Assembly: GCA_017562135.1 (NCBI GenBank)
Contig: QEYB01001237.1
Span: forward strand, 226,541-290,540
Origin: Dipylidium caninum
Taxonomy: Eukaryota; Platyhelminthes; Cestoda; Cyclophyllidea; Dipylidiidae
DNA length: 64,000 nucleotides
Reading direction: 5' to 3'
Part shown: positions 37,940-50,969 of the stretch, piece by piece
How the letters are laid out: every line of letters starts with the position of its first letter
How positions within the stretch are numbered: the stretch's first letter is position 1
Notes under the pieces: model-generated
The model's input: only the letters and a program-made list of their open reading frames with translations
The model's database searches: none
What the model was told of the DNA's origin: nothing
Program-made: the position numbers and the translations under genes

Positions 37940-38480
37940 TACCTCACCAACGTCCACCATGAGCGTGAGAAGTGATTGTGCGCAAGAGGGAGGACAATGT
38001 CTCGCGTCTCAGCACGAAGCCGGTTGACAGTTGGCGAGGCTGCTAGGTCCGCCGTCACTTCATCTGCAAGACGTCACGTCCACGCTGCCACCGTAACCAG
38101 TATAAGGGCTTACCGCGTCTCACGGTCGGAGGTTGTCTGCATTTACAGCTGGGCGTCACTGAGGCCTCGAGTCAACAACATCTGCTCAACACTAGTCATC
38201 CAACGAACTAGGCTCCTCACAGCACTCGTGATTGACTGCTCTGGAAAAGTGCCGTTCATTGAAATACTGCTAGCATTTCGGTGCCCTCCTCACCAACAGT
38301 TCATGCTGATTGCAACAACGCCGTTCTTGGTGACTTGTAGCAATGATGGACACAGTGGCTAGATAGTTATTCAGGACCACGAAAATTTTGTTTGCTTCGA
38401 GCCTCATGCCACTTACCCTCCCGAGGCAAGAGATGTCAGCTGGCATGAGATAGGCAGCGGTGGATGAAGACGGTTGGAGA
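37940..38480 (+). repeat. Dispersed repeat R7, copy b
   Basis: Second same-strand copy, next to the inverted piece at 37750-37935. A possible exon on the - strand (acceptor ttgcag near 38070) is not supported by any recognised product. Confidence 0.55.
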
Positions 38481-39922
38481 TGCCTCGCATTGTTTCGGTG
38501 AATGGAGGCATCCATTTGCCTCTCGATTCACTGCATCACAGCCCGCCCTGTCACATGGAATATGGACCCGGTTGTGATATGGGACGTGGATGGACACAGG
38601 CTGGAGGAGGGATCAGACGATACGAGCAGGGGAGGAATTTGCGGCGGATGCGGGGAAATGCTTCACACGGCTGAGGGCATGTGTAGCAGCCTTTGGGCGA
38701 GTTGAGCCAGAAGGCGACATCCTCTCGTCATTCTGTCTTCGTTTTAGGGTTGCTCTGCTCATGTGGTCGCCATCAATGAACCGTGGAACCCCTCAAACTT
38801 AGAGACTTTGTTCACAAACGTTCGTGCTATTTCTTGGGTCGCTCTTCGTTGCACTACACTGCACTCGAATAGCAATTCACGTAGCCGTTCCGCTCATCAG
38901 TACCTTCCTCCGTCTGCATCCTCGCAAAAATATACATGGAAGAATATTCGGCGGTTGGCGGCGTGGAGAAGCACAGTGGACTGGTGAACAAACGTATTCA
39001 CGTGTGCCACACTGGCCAAGGAGGAATGGGGCAGAAGTCGTGGGGTGCGTGTGACTGATGAAGAATCGGACATCGCCTTTTGTTTGCCACCAAGAGTGAT
39101 CTTACTTGACTTACACCAAGTGCACTCCCGCCCCCTCATTCTCACTCTTTTGCTTCTGCCTCCTCCTCTCCCCTCCCCTTTCTCCCCCCCCATCTTGAGT
39201 AGCCTTTTACACATGAGTGAGTTTTCCCATTTCCCCTTTATGTATTCTGGTGTATTTCTGTCGTCGAGGCTACTTTTGATCAGTCAGTGGAAAGTGGCAA
39301 CACAACAACACTCTCCCCTCGAAAAGCAACAAATTCGCAGCCTGGCACAAGGGGAGGGTGAGGGATTTAGAAAATCGCGAGATCTCCAAATTCAAGTTAA
39401 CCCAACCACCACAAATAAACCCAGGTAGCAATTGAATGTTTCCTCTTATGCAGTTAAACCTTTCCTCACCACGGGTTGTGGGTTAGCCTTTTTCAGCCCT
39501 CCGTAGATTTCAAAGAATGTGACATTTAATGACGCAGCAGCGGCTACTGTAGTGCTGTGCGCGGCTTTCACGACATTGACGGAGGACGAGAGATTGGTGA
39601 GCGTCTTGGCTATCTAGTCGGTCTGAGTGATTTCCCCACTTTGTTTGCCGCATCGAGCTGGTTTCCGAGGGCTCCTCTTGCACCGCCTTCTCCTGCAGGC
39701 GAGGGGAAACAGAAAGCATTCGACGTCACGTGCAAATGGCAGACCAGTCGCAGTTAGGCGATGTCCTATCACCATCTCAAAGTGGTTTGCGGTGAAGCTA
39801 ACCTCACGGAAATGCTCTTGTACCAATAGGAGTATGCAAGCCTTTGCTGCTTCTGCAATCGCCAAAAGCTTCGTCTCGCCCATATATTCTCCCGAAGCCG
39901 TGCGCACGTCAACGACCTACGA

Positions 39923-40214
39923 TCAGCTTGTCTGCTCCTTCACAGCCGTCGTTTCCGTGGGCGGTTCGTCCATCACTTCGTCCACCTGTCCAGCTGCCAT
40001 GAAATGCACCACCACGCAGACTGTGACCAGAAGCATTGTCAGCTGGTGGCCGCACAACAGACGTAACCGTGATGCTTGCTCAGGGACCCTGATTTCAGCG
40101 TCACTTCCTCCACCTTCTCCATCATCTTCATCTGACGCTCCTCCACAGCGCTGCCCAAGGCGGTGAGCTGGTTGAATGAGAAAAGGGCTTTCACCCGATC
40201 CGCTATATTTTTGC
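39923..40214 (-). CDS. Possible exon or relic encoding a coiled-coil stretch and a C-terminal membrane helix
   Basis: On the - strand, a good acceptor (ctctggttcag) is followed at 40214 by a frame reading KNIADRVKALFSFNQLTALG and then VEERQMKMMEKVEEVTLK, an amphipathic helix. Another frame in the same stretch reads SDEDDGEGGG, then QLTMLLVTVCVVVHFMAAG (a hydrophobic helix), and ends in an acidic tail at 39923. One frame change would join them into a tail-anchored or single-pass membrane protein end. No family is recognised. Chance open frames in a GC-balanced spacer are a real alternative. Confidence 0.22.
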
Positions 40215-41259
40215 CTGAACCAGAGATTAATGCGGCTTCATGTTCCTCTCCTCATGCCCATGTATGTCAGAAACGTAAGCGTTACATCCGGTTATTACTT
40301 CTCTTCTCTCACCTCTCTCTCCTTTCGCGCAAACTGCAGGCCTGGTCCCCAACCTCTAGTGTAACCTTTGCATTTTTACCCATGCAATCGTGTAAGTGAG
40401 TCGTCTAGCCGCGGGTCACCCCTTGGACAAAGGCCTAATTTGCATGCCAACGACATGAGCACCTCCTTCGTCGTTTTCACCCAGTCTGTAGGCCCACATT
40501 TGGCAAGGTTTGAACTGGCAAGGAGATGAGATGAAAGGAGAAAAGACGAGAGGAGATTAAACGAGTCGACACTAGATGCGATTTGAGTGGCTTGCTGATT
40601 TTCTAGTTGGGGTTTCTAAAAACTCCTCTCACATTAACCTCTCGTGTCGGCTGGACGCAAGGGAAGCAAACGACGTCAGGCGTAAGTGGCAAACCAGCCA
40701 GAATTAGGCCGAACCACTTGTTTTACTGTCGCCTCACTGTAGATTTCTTTAAGCTAGTCTCAACCTTTTCAGAGGTCATATTATCGAATCATGATCACCG
40801 TCCTCGTCCCAGTGCCCATAGACGACTTTCATACTCCCGAATTGGCGGAGAAGGGCGAAAAAAGCCTAACTAGCCAGTGGTAAAACTGTGGCACCTTGTC
40901 CCTCCCCAAGACACCCATCCCCTGACATCAGTCAATCGTTGTTCCTGGTGTCATTTTTCAAAAACTTCTCACTTTTGTGATCATCTTCTGAGCCAACTTA
41001 ATCCATTCAGACAAGGTTTCACACCGCTAATAAGTGGCATGCCCAAGTTGTCACTCCTCTTCTGATAGCAAATCTACCAGCCCCGTAAGTAATATTTCCA
41101 GTCTGAGAATATTTGGCAAAAAGGCCAAGTATAATGCGCCTGTCGCCACATTTCTTGGCAGGTTGTATTCGCGACCAGGATAACATGGGGTGTTGATCCC
41201 ACTCATTCGCCACTGGTATCGCAAACGGCAACACGTCGAGTGAAGAGGATAGACGTGTA

Positions 41260-41510
41260 CAGTTTGCACCGACTGGGATTTAAAGGGTCTGTGTGGATTG
41301 CAGTATACCTTGTCGGAGTAATCGTGGGCAGATCCTCCCTGTCAACAGAGTCTATGTAACTGAGTGTAGTGAGAGACCAGGAGGTCTCGAGGTTCTCCAC
41401 ATTCGCTACACACACTCTCTTCTCTACCATCCAGTCTACCAGGTAGCAGAACTTGAGTAGCCTGTCGCCAGAGTAGACGGCTTTGATAAAGGGACAAAGG
41501 CTCTTCTTTG
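41260..41510 (-). repeat. Dispersed repeat R1, partial copy c
   Basis: Reverse-strand copy of the 3' half of R1. Its frame FCYLVDWM...SWSLTTLS...DREDLPTITP parallels the frame in copy a. Confidence 0.55.
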
Positions 41511-42069
41511 CTACCGTTATGAGTATTGTCATCAGAAGCGCATTTGTGTGTTGACACTGCACTTGTGATTACCACATATTAATTGCATTCTGTGAATAAC
41601 AGAACTTTTTGTTAACACTTGAGTATCATCGCTTCTCATCTGGTCAAAAGTCTGGTCATTTCTGTCATGATGTTTTTGGTGTCAAGATGCCTGTCATGGC
41701 GAGGTGTTTGGTCCCGTTCATTGTCCACTCTTGTCATTAACCTCCTCGTCCGTGAAATGCCTTTGTAGTGTGTCAAGGGAGAAGTTGTGAGGTATTGCGG
41801 CGGAATGGATTGCAGATACAGACTGAAATGGCCCTGGGAGGGGAATCAGAGTGGAGGGGTAGAGATCATTCAAACAAAATGACCAAGTAGGCAAGACATC
41901 CTTCCACCTAGAAGCATGGATATCGTCTCTGCTTCACAATGCGATTGTTTCCTGCGGGGAAGGTATATGTTTGACGTCACTTGGGCTTTCGGCCTAAACG
42001 TCGGGTTTGGGTGGAGGTGAGGGTTGTATGCATAGACAGGCGGGGGTTGGGGGCCGCACGGGGTTGTGT

Positions 42070-42290
42070 GGGGGAAATGTAGGTCGGTAGCAAAATTGTG
42101 GCAAACTGACATGGAGCAAGGCAACTTGATAAAGAAAAGCATGTACTCGCCGCCAGTTAGTTGTAATGGGAACAGTTGTAGCGAGGGCACCGATCATGTG
42201 GACTTGCGTTGTAGGCGGGTATGCCAAAGAGTTAGACAGGTTGGAGGATCGCTTCCACCTCGTCCTCCTCCTCTTCCTCCTATGGGCATT
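42070..42290 (+). repeat. Dispersed repeat R5, copy b
   Basis: Partner of 13856-14120. The - strand frame TTQVHMIGALATTVPITTNW stays open. It is followed immediately by the inverted R6 copy, whereas at the 14 kb site more than 1 kb separates R5 and R6. Confidence 0.65.
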
Positions 42291-42299
42291 ACTCTGTGC

Positions 42300-42790
42300 C
42301 ACACCGCGGTCCACCGCAGAAGAGACGGGAAGGGAAGTGGTAGGATGGGATGGGGTGCGTTGGGTTGGGGCGGTCGACTACTTGGGTCTGTGTTGACAGC
42401 ACCAACTGATACTTGTGGGTCGGTGAAGCGTTGTGCGCCTCCGAGGTGACTGCTCCAGCGAGGACTTCACTCCACCACCTTGGCACACACACACACACAC
42501 ACACACACGCGAGCGGAGAAGTGATGTGGCAAGTGGATGGAGGGCAGAGTGAGAGGGAGGGAAAGAGGGAAGGAGGGAGAGAGGGAAGGAGGGAGAGATG
42601 GAGGTTAAAAAGGTGAGAGATCATGTCGTGTTAAGATGGTTGAGGCGGTGCGTTACTTGGCAACTGGCTGCTTGGGTTGAGATTTTGTGGCTCAGATGGG
42701 TCAATCGGAGTGAATCACCTGCAGTGGAATGTTTTGGATGCCGCAGGCAGGTTCGCGAACTTCGTTCCTGCGAGTGGTAGGCACCTGATT
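42300..42790 (-). repeat. Dispersed repeat R6, copy b (inverted)
   Basis: Reverse complement of 15180-15640, including the dinucleotide run (CA, 42484-42508) and the purine-rich (GGGA/GGAA)n tract at about 42535-42600. Confidence 0.75.
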
Positions 42791-43318
42791 GGCAGAGCTG
42801 AATCAGGGGACTGGGTGGAGGCAGAAGGTGACAATGGCTGCATCGAGTCGAGTGGATGGAGGCGATGGAGAATGTCTGTGTTCAACATCGCGTCGGAAGG
42901 TGGAGCACATTGCAAGGCTGATGGTTGAAGGAAGGCAGCAAGACAAGGTGAAATAGCGGACCCTCGAAATAGGCAGAAATGTGTTTCATTTGGGATAGAG
43001 TGAGGAGGCAGGACTTGCTGAACCTCCGATTGAATTGGAAGCGGCCGGTGAGTCGATGGATGGAGGGAAGGAGATCTACTTTCCTTCCCTCTTTGCAGTA
43101 ATGCCGGCCATGCTGAACGGAGAGTGGCCTGACGACGAGCCGAGCTGATCCCAATCCACTGTACTCCACTCCACCCCATGCCACCCGAGGTGTGAGGTGA
43201 CAGGCGGTGCCACATTCCCACGAAATGTGCGATCTACGTGGGAGACACTTGAAAATACCCACAATCAATGCATGCGCCTATGTGTGAACTGAGTCATTGG
43301 CGCATGACTGCTGCCACA

Positions 43319-43850
43319 ATGAGGCTGTCTAGCGTAGATACTTTTGCAATCACCCTCATCTTCATTTTCATCTCCCATGTTTTCGTGCTGCCCCGCTGGC
43401 TCCACTTCAACTTAAATACGTGCTGCCTGGCGTGGACCGCTGTCGCCGTGGCGGAATATCTACTCCGAGGTAAGAAGGTTTGCTGCGGAGGAGATGGCAG
43501 AAGCCACTTTTCACATCCTCTGTCTTCTTCCTGTCCTCCTCCTCCTCCTTTTCCTCTCCATCATCATCACAGTCCTCGTCGTTGTCGTCGAGGTTAATTG
43601 ACTTTGTTTCACAGGTAAATCAGGCTCTGCGTCAGGGTGGAGAGCCTCTCCTCGGGGCAGGGAGGACGGTGAAGCAGTGGCCGGTGGTGTCAGCCAGAAG
43701 GTGGATGAGACGGAGTCGGGGCGGTGGAGAAAGCCGTCGGTATCCCTAATGGCGATATCGGGGCTGGAGGCGGATGAATACGTGGTGCTTAGTGTGGACC
43801 ACGATCACTGTGACTGCCATGAAGAAGATGACCATAGCATCTTCTGCTAA
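43319..43850 (+). CDS. Candidate two-exon gene for a small membrane protein of unknown family
   Basis: ATG at 43319 (context ccacaATGa) opens exon 43319-43469, which ends GAG|GTAAGA. A 145-base pyrimidine-rich intron ends TTTCACAG, and exon 43615-43850 ends TAA. The phase matches (1/1), giving 128 residues. The first exon encodes two hydrophobic stretches (FAITLIFIFISHVFVLP and CLAWTAVAVAEYLL). The second encodes a hydrophilic region rich in S, R and G and then an acidic His/Cys tail (HDHCDCHEEDDHSIFC). No family is recognised. A longer frame from ATG 43268 is also open. The last 30 bases overlap repeat R4, which argues for caution. Confidence 0.35.
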
Positions 43851-44040
43851 TCTTCAAGAATTTGCAACTTCGCGAAGGATTTGAACAATTGATGAAATCC
43901 AAACGCAGTTGGCATCCTGACAATCAGCGGATTGATGGTAGTAATCGGAGTCACCCCAAAGCCCCACGACACGCTCGTCGCCCTTCTTGTCCTCCCCAGC
44001 TACTTGGCCTTACATTCAGCCTCGTGCAATCAAGAGTCGC
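43820..44040 (+). repeat. Dispersed repeat R4, copy b
   Basis: Partner of 12810-13080, same strand. It begins inside the last codons of the candidate gene at 43319-43850. Confidence 0.6.
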
Positions 44041-44079
44041 ATGAGGTTCTCCAGACTGGTACTGCTTGGTGAAGAATTA

Positions 44080-44460
44080 CCGCCTACCTGGTTGGAGTAA
44101 TCTCGGGCACATCCTCACTGTCAACGGGGTTTGTGTCACTTGGTTTAGTGAGCATTAGGAGACCTCAACGCTCTCCGCATTCTCTCCACACACCTTTTCT
44201 CTTCCATCCAGTCTACCAGGCAACAGGACCTGAGTAGACTGTCGTCGGAGGCGCCTGCAGGTGGAGACGAGATTTCCTCTCTCTTCTTTGTCGATCCTCA
44301 CACACCGGTGACTCGATCCTGCCACGAATGTGTGGAGGTGTTGTGTATCTTCTTTTTCACGTACTTCACCAATCGCTGCGCAGCCCTCCTCATCCCCACG
44401 TTGCCACAAGTTCTCGCCAGCGATTTCGTCTGGCCCATTACGCAATCCACACGGCAGCAA
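44080..44460 (-). repeat. Dispersed repeat R1, copy d (inverted)
   Basis: The best-preserved partner of 10330-10745, on the opposite strand. It matches from the attactcc end through the gaagtacgtg region to the gggccagacgaaat block. A - strand frame of 103 codons is open through most of it. Confidence 0.7.
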
Positions 44461-44879
44461 CTCCACTGATGAATAGATCGTGTGTCTGCATTATTCGACG
44501 ATGACAGTAAGTAAAAACAGCGCCAAAGAAGGAGAAGGAGAATGAGGAGGGTGAGAGTGGACTGGGTTTAGCAGAGAGGAATGAGGACATTTGAAAAGAG
44601 TATCCATCTTACAGTGACTTTCAGCTGTAGCATGATGAATGGTGTTGGTCACCGACGCTGACTAGATGGGCGGAATTGCTTCTACACGCTGCCTCCGCAT
44701 TCTGCGATGACAGCATGTCGCGAATGTGATGCTTCATGCAGCCGAAGGATGACGAGGATCACATGTCTTTTGTCCCCTTGTCTCCTCTTCGCGTTACCAA
44801 CGGTGGCCTACCATTGCATTCAACAGCTAAATGCAGCACGCCATCGTGCCGCTGTAAAGGAGAGTTTCAACTCGACAAG

Positions 44880-46620
44880 CGATTGTCGTTGGATTATCCA
44901 CTCAGTCGAACGTGAGTCCTTCCCGCCAAGGTCTTCCAAACAGTGGACTCATGCCAGATTTGCGGGCACCGCACGCCATGCACGTGGAGACGCTATCAAC
45001 AAGAGGTGGATTCAACTCTAACTCTTCCTCCTTGAACGCTTTAGCTCTTTGGGTCTTCGATGATTTCTTCCGTTTATTGTAGAACAACATAGGTGGACAT
45101 CTGAGCTTGCCTTCCATGAATCATCTGCCAATTTGTTCTCCCCAAGACAAACACAACTGTATATATGGTTTTACTTTGTCTCTCTCCCATCATCACGGAA
45201 TCGCCTTACGGCGTCCAGGTTGTCTAGCAGGTAGTGGGGCGAAAGGGGACTAATCGCTCCTCAATACCAGACAAGATGTTTGAGTCGCTCAGTCACACTT
45301 GTGCTCTCCACACTTCAACGTTTGTCTGAACGGTCATCTCGGCCTCAAGACTAACAGGATTACGGCGAGTTCTCAACACTCTGCGTACGGAGGTTGAGGC
45401 ATGGGCACCAACATCTTCAATGACAAGCTGGTCTGGAGTGCACTTACTCGAGAGTCGCACAGGCGAAAGAGCAGGTACACCGCCCCACGAGCTGGTTGAT
45501 TTAAGCGTAAAGCAAGATGACAATGGCCTGAAGAAGAGTCGTGCCTCCATTGTGCTTGACCGCCGCTGGGGAGGCCGAACACAAGACGTAGCCGTCGAAG
45601 CGTTAGTAGGGCAAAAACGAGGACTAAGTCCTCGCGTATGTCAGGCAAGCAAGTAATAACGCTGATAGACCCACAGTCTTCAGTGCAGGCAAATTCGAAG
45701 GGCTATGAGTTCTGTTAAGTGACCGAATTTATAGTAGGAGAGACGGAATTTGGCTTGAACACGTTCGGTGACATCTGCTTAAGCGGATATGGGGCGCTAA
45801 ATAATTGAAACGTGCCTGTCGTTCCAGCCGCATTGTGATGGTCCGAGTGATGTGCGGCTACTAACATGAGGAGCAAGTATAAGCCCCCTCACAAGGGGCA
45901 ACCAGAGTTGTCAACGTACGTGGAAATGATGGGTGGCCTCTGGTTGCCGGGCTCTGATGTGTGCTGGAGTCAGAAGGAGCTGCGAGTAAATTGGCGTGGA
46001 GGCAGCGCCTCCGTAGACGATACAGGATGCGGCGCAGGTACGAGGACACTTATGTGAAGAGTTGAGGCAACAGCCCATTGTCTGCCGACCGTCTCTTGGA
46101 GCATAATCAGACTGTCAGTAACCTCACACCCTCTCCACTGCATTGTTCGGTTCGGCACGAGTGGCACCATGTTGTGTTGAACAGTACACTCTCCTGCCTG
46201 CTTTATGTAAAAGCTTATTCTGCCGGCAAACTCACACTCTCGTCACTCTCACGAGGAACCGAGTCCAGTGTGTTGGTCAGTGAGGTACACTCACCCCGCT
46301 ACGATCTCGTCCTCGCCTTCTCTTCCTCCCGCTTCCGGTCCTCGTCCTTACGCCACGCTCTATTAAGCGCAGTTTCCTTCCATCACTGCCTCTCCCACTG
46401 GGACTCTGCTGAGTCCTCCGTCTAACAGACGTGTGCGTCTTGAACTGAATGATCGCCGTGACTGTTAGTTTAAAAGCTTTGCAATAAACACTTTTGCTTA
46501 TTCACTGTTTGGGTCATTGATTTTGAATAAAATTGGGTACTTCAAGTTTACTTCATTTTTCCCTGCAAGGTCGAATTGAATCATTGTACAGACGCCGCCG
46601 GACGACCCCGTGATCCATTT
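44880..46620 (+). repeat. Large dispersed repeat R2, copy b
   Basis: Shorter partner of 29110-32540. It has its own insert at about 45380-45780 and lacks about 1 kb present in copy a between the middle and 3' blocks. The 3' end is AT-rich and similar to 32330-32540. Confidence 0.7.
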
Positions 46621-49600
46621 TTCCTTCCCGCACGCATTTGTAACCAGAACAGTGGCGAAGTCGCTGCCGCCCAACTGATGTCGTGCATGAGAAAAAGTTT
46701 GTGGACAAAAAAAAATTTTCTAGCATTGCTAAATCGGCAGGCCGTTAAATTAATACGAGACATCGAAAGCAGTAAACATAAAACCTTAACCACTGTCTCA
46801 GATTAAATTGCCTATATTCTGAAATATGGCAATATTATTCACATTCGTCTGGTATTCCTTCAAGCAACTATCACTTTCCCGTATTTAAGTAGTGGTTTTA
46901 AAACAAGATATGATGGTATCAGAGACCTTCAGTTGGTTAATACTCGGAAAGTGGAGATTTGTCCCAAAAGACATGCTCTGCCAATTGCCGGTTGAAAGTC
47001 GTAAATGCCAATAAGAATTATTCGCTTGATTGTAATAAATAATGCGAACAATTGCGCTTTTTGTTCACTATTAATAATCCACGCCACTTTCATTGTTGTC
47101 AAGCTAATATACCCCAATTGCCGACACCTGTCAACTCCCCTCTTCCCCCCTTCTCCGCTCGCTCCCCCCCTCTCCGCCCTCTCCTCGCCCTCTCCACTTT
47201 CCTCTATTCCGTCAATGCTTTCACACATGCTAACCGTCATTTTCCAGCGGTAGTGGGATTCGGTGACGATAGCAAAGGGGGACGCACCGGCACTGTGATC
47301 TGCGTCTGCTGATTCCGCGGGCAAGAGAATGGCAAAGAGAACCGCAATAAATTGAATTTGCACTGCATCTGGCGATATCATTTGCGTCTCTCCTGGTCAA
47401 ATGGGAAAAGTGATGGAATCCCTTGAACGGCACCACTGACTGTGTTCCTGTTAGATGTTCACGCTGTTGGAGGAGGCGTTTTCACTTCAGCTGAACAGTC
47501 AGCCCTCTTTCACCTCATGTGCACTCGCGAAAGTAGGAATGATCGAAATGCCGGTCATATTGCCGTTAACTGTCCATCTTCAGTGCAGCTGAACTGGGAT
47601 TTGCGTCTGCTCATTCCGTGGGCGCGGAGAATTGCAATAAGTCGAATGTGCACTGCTTCCGCCGACTTCATTTCATTTATCCTAATTAAATGGAATGCAT
47701 TAATGGCATCACTTTCGAGTCACTATTATCCCAATTGCCAGCATATGCTGTCCCACCTTGTTGCACTGTCCCACATTCCCTTTCTCCGACCTGAAAGTGA
47801 CCTGCCATCCATTGGCATGATTTCAGCGCAGAACATAGAGAGGCAAAAGGGGGCGGATGGGTAAGAATGAAGAGACAGAGAGAGGGAGGAAGGGGGGAGG
47901 AAGAGTGACGCCGAATTTGCAGGTTACTGGCCAGGTGAGAGACTAAACCGCCGCAGCTAGCGGTCATGTCCTGGCCCCGATATAACTGCTCCCGAAGGAA
48001 AATACAAGGCATTTTGGCTGTGCCTGTCCACAATTAACTCAGAAATATCTACAGCTGCTTTATTCGTGTGGACTTGGTGTAAAACAGCACTAAGGTGGTG
48101 AAAGACTGCACGGTGCCCACACAACAGTGACAATAGAATGCTCGAGGCTGCGTAAATTCCATCCTCATTCCCATTATTGGCTTCTCACTGTCTACTCCAT
48201 GGTTAAATAGTTACTCGCCCTCTCGGAAACCCGAAATGGATGGTGAAGTTGCGATTGGAAGACCATTTCAATGATTGTCGCTCGGTGGTGAATCCCGCCC
48301 AATCGTCTGCAAGTGACTCGTCATGAAAGGATTGCAATGGATTCAACTCGACCGTAGCTAATGCCGGTTGGCATCAAGAGAGAATCACTGGCTAATCAGG
48401 ATTCCATTTGAAATTTTCTCATTCACCAACTGTACTGGCAGTAGACGTCGCGCTTTCTCTCTTCTGGTGGCACTCCACCGGCCTAGTGAGGAAGTTGCCC
48501 ACGGCATTTTCCACCTAGATAGTCAAGTTCAAGTGGATCAAACTCCAAAGCAAATAAATCGAGGCTTTCTTTGCTCATTTTCGAGCACCCTATTTGACTG
48601 AAACAATTATGTATGCCCAGTTGCATCGCCTGCGCGTCCTCAAAGACCCGAAGTGTGTGAAGTCGACGTCTAATTTGGTATTGTGCATCAGCTTCAGCTC
48701 CCATGCATAAGTTTCTTCCAACAGGGTGGTAACATTTATATGACCTTGTTCGGCTTTAGATATGTAGGACAACTGAGACTTGAGTCAGACTCTGAGGCAA
48801 TTGAATCGTCCCTCCGAACCATTCTTACGCGTATGCGTGATGCGGCAACTGCAACAACCGAGAAGTTACTTCTTATCACGTTTGTGGTCCATTCTTCCTC
48901 CGCTTCGGACGGTGATTTGAGGCGAGAAAAAGGAATTTACTCAAAACTGTCGGTGGAGAACCCCCTAGAACCTGTGACAGTCTGAATAATTTTTGCGCTC
49001 CCGCTGACTTGGCGATGATGCAATGAAAACGCCAGACCGATTCGAGAACGCTTATTAAGAAGTACACGAATGAGAATAGGTTGAATGTCAATTGATGAGA
49101 AAATACATCAACGCAGAACCGAATATGGTGACTGTTCCCATCTCCCTCGAGTGGTGCGCCGAGCGTCTTCCGCCCTTCGGCACCCTCCTCCCTGCACCAG
49201 AAACATGGGGTCTGTAGAAGACGCTCAAATCTCCCACACCAACGCAGGCTTCAGTGTCACTTACGAGAAGAAATAGAAGAAACAGGGCCAGAAGGTGCAT
49301 GTTAGCGCCTGTCTTCGCGCTACGATGAAGTCGATTTTATAGGAGAGGTTGGTGGTAGAGTGGCATACTGGCTACCACGCGGCTGGTCACCGCCCTGTTC
49401 TCTGCTCTGTCAGGGCACGTCGACGATCCTACTCGCATTTCTAGGTTAGTCTGGGTGAGGTAAGGGCTGGATGGTGCAACAGTCTACTCTTTTCGGCTTT
49501 GCTAAAAAAGGCGGCAAATGATCGACGCATGTACATATGCTGCATTCGTTGGTCCGGTTGAAGGCGACATGCTGGTCTAATTAAACCACAATTTCAGTTA

Positions 49601-49960
49601 GTCACAAAATCTTCGCCTGCCCGAGGTGATAGAAGGCTTGTCGAGGGAGAGTGCCCCCAAAGCCTTTAATATTGCCGAGTAAACTTAGAACCTATACGTT
49701 GCAATTACCAGCATGCAATGAGCCTTTTCCATGAAACGGAATACGCCACCTCCGTTTCGTATTGGCATTGACCTTCCTTTACTTCGTCGTTCTGCAACGC
49801 AACGGATAGGAGGGTTCGCCGAGAGACTGGAGTCTCGTGAATGAGAGCTGGTAGTGTAGGTTAATGACGAAAAGATGAGAAAGGGAAGCCGTGATGAAAT
49901 AGAGAGTGGGAGGTTGACATAAATAGGAGAGAGGATTTGAGGTGCGTTGTCATTTTCATT
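46620..49960. other. Spacer with no recognised gene; contains a ~90 bp direct repeat
   Basis: 47298-47390 and 47592-47685 share about 90 bases (tgcgtctgct-attccg-gggc, then gcaataa-t-gaat-tgcactgc). A second shared block, ccccaattgcc/cccaattgcc, lies at about 47110 and 47730. Nothing else is seen. Confidence 0.5.
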
Positions 49961-50560
49961 GGACAAAAATTAGGCAGAATGGGCTCACTGTTGCTGACAT
50001 TTGAGGTATTTCCCATAGGAGACCACACTGACACAGGTCACTCCGTCAGTCAAGAAGTCAGTCAGCCTGAGTATGGTGATCGTTCGTGACCCGGACAATG
50101 GGATTTGTGGGACAAAACTTCACATATGAAACTCTTGATGGATTGATTCAGTGTTCATTCGATAGAAATGACGCAGAATCGAATCTTCTCCAATAATATG
50201 TGTGCTATATTCTTATTCATAGGAAACATGACACTGACCGAGTTCAGCCAGCCTGCGATGGAGTGATTGTGGGTGAAGCGACAACGGGGTTTGTGAGGCG
50301 AAATTTCACACACCACCTTTTGTTCGGTTGATCCAAGTTTCACTAGAACGAAATGACGCAGAATTTTGCTCTATCTCGCGGATAGGGAAGGCAGTTTCTT
50401 GTTCTTTGGTGACTTGACACTGGCAGACATCATTGAGCCTAACACATAGAATTTATTCTTGACCCGGACAATAGGGTTTTTCAGCGCAATCTCACTCTTC
50501 AATCTCTTGTTCGTATGTTCCAAGGCACATTCGAAGCACAGATTAGAGCATGAAAGGATT
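49960..50560. repeat. Degenerate ~185 bp tandem repeat (3-4 units)
   Basis: Three clear units start near 50020, 50210 and 50400. Each holds a tgacactg(a/g)c-like block, then gaccc-ggacaa-(t/g)gg-ttt, then a ttcacttg/tcactc stretch, and (in two of them) aaatgacgcagaat. A weaker fourth unit may begin near 49960. Spacing is 178-192 bases. It is unrelated to the 202 bp satellite that follows 400 bases later. Confidence 0.5.
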
Positions 50561-50969
50561 GACCTCAATATACCCCATTGCTGCGCCTTCCAGATCGAAT
50601 TTGAAAAAAATTCCTGGCACATTCTTAAATAGCCCCTAACATAGGTCAAATCCTCTCCAATGCAGGTGGAGCTGTCTACGCGAGCGGACATCTGAGATCG
50701 CAGAGACTAGCGACTAGTCGTCAACAGAGAATGGATATCTGTTAATGAATTATATTCACAACTGATGTCTTCTCGATTGATAATACGCTAAAAATCTCTA
50801 AATGTACGGAAATCGGCCTAATTCTTAGATCCCGCCCACCGCAATGACATTCAGTTAGAAGTCTGCTATAGTCTGCCGAATCCATGGCATAACGCTAATT
50901 TAACTTAACGCCCAATGAGTCGGTGTATTTGGAGAATAGTGGACGCATATAAGAACCAATACCATTAGC

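Noticed and set aside
39627..40166. 179-codon + strand frame rich in S, T and P
   Set aside because: Low-complexity composition without domains; the - strand of the same stretch looks more coding-like.
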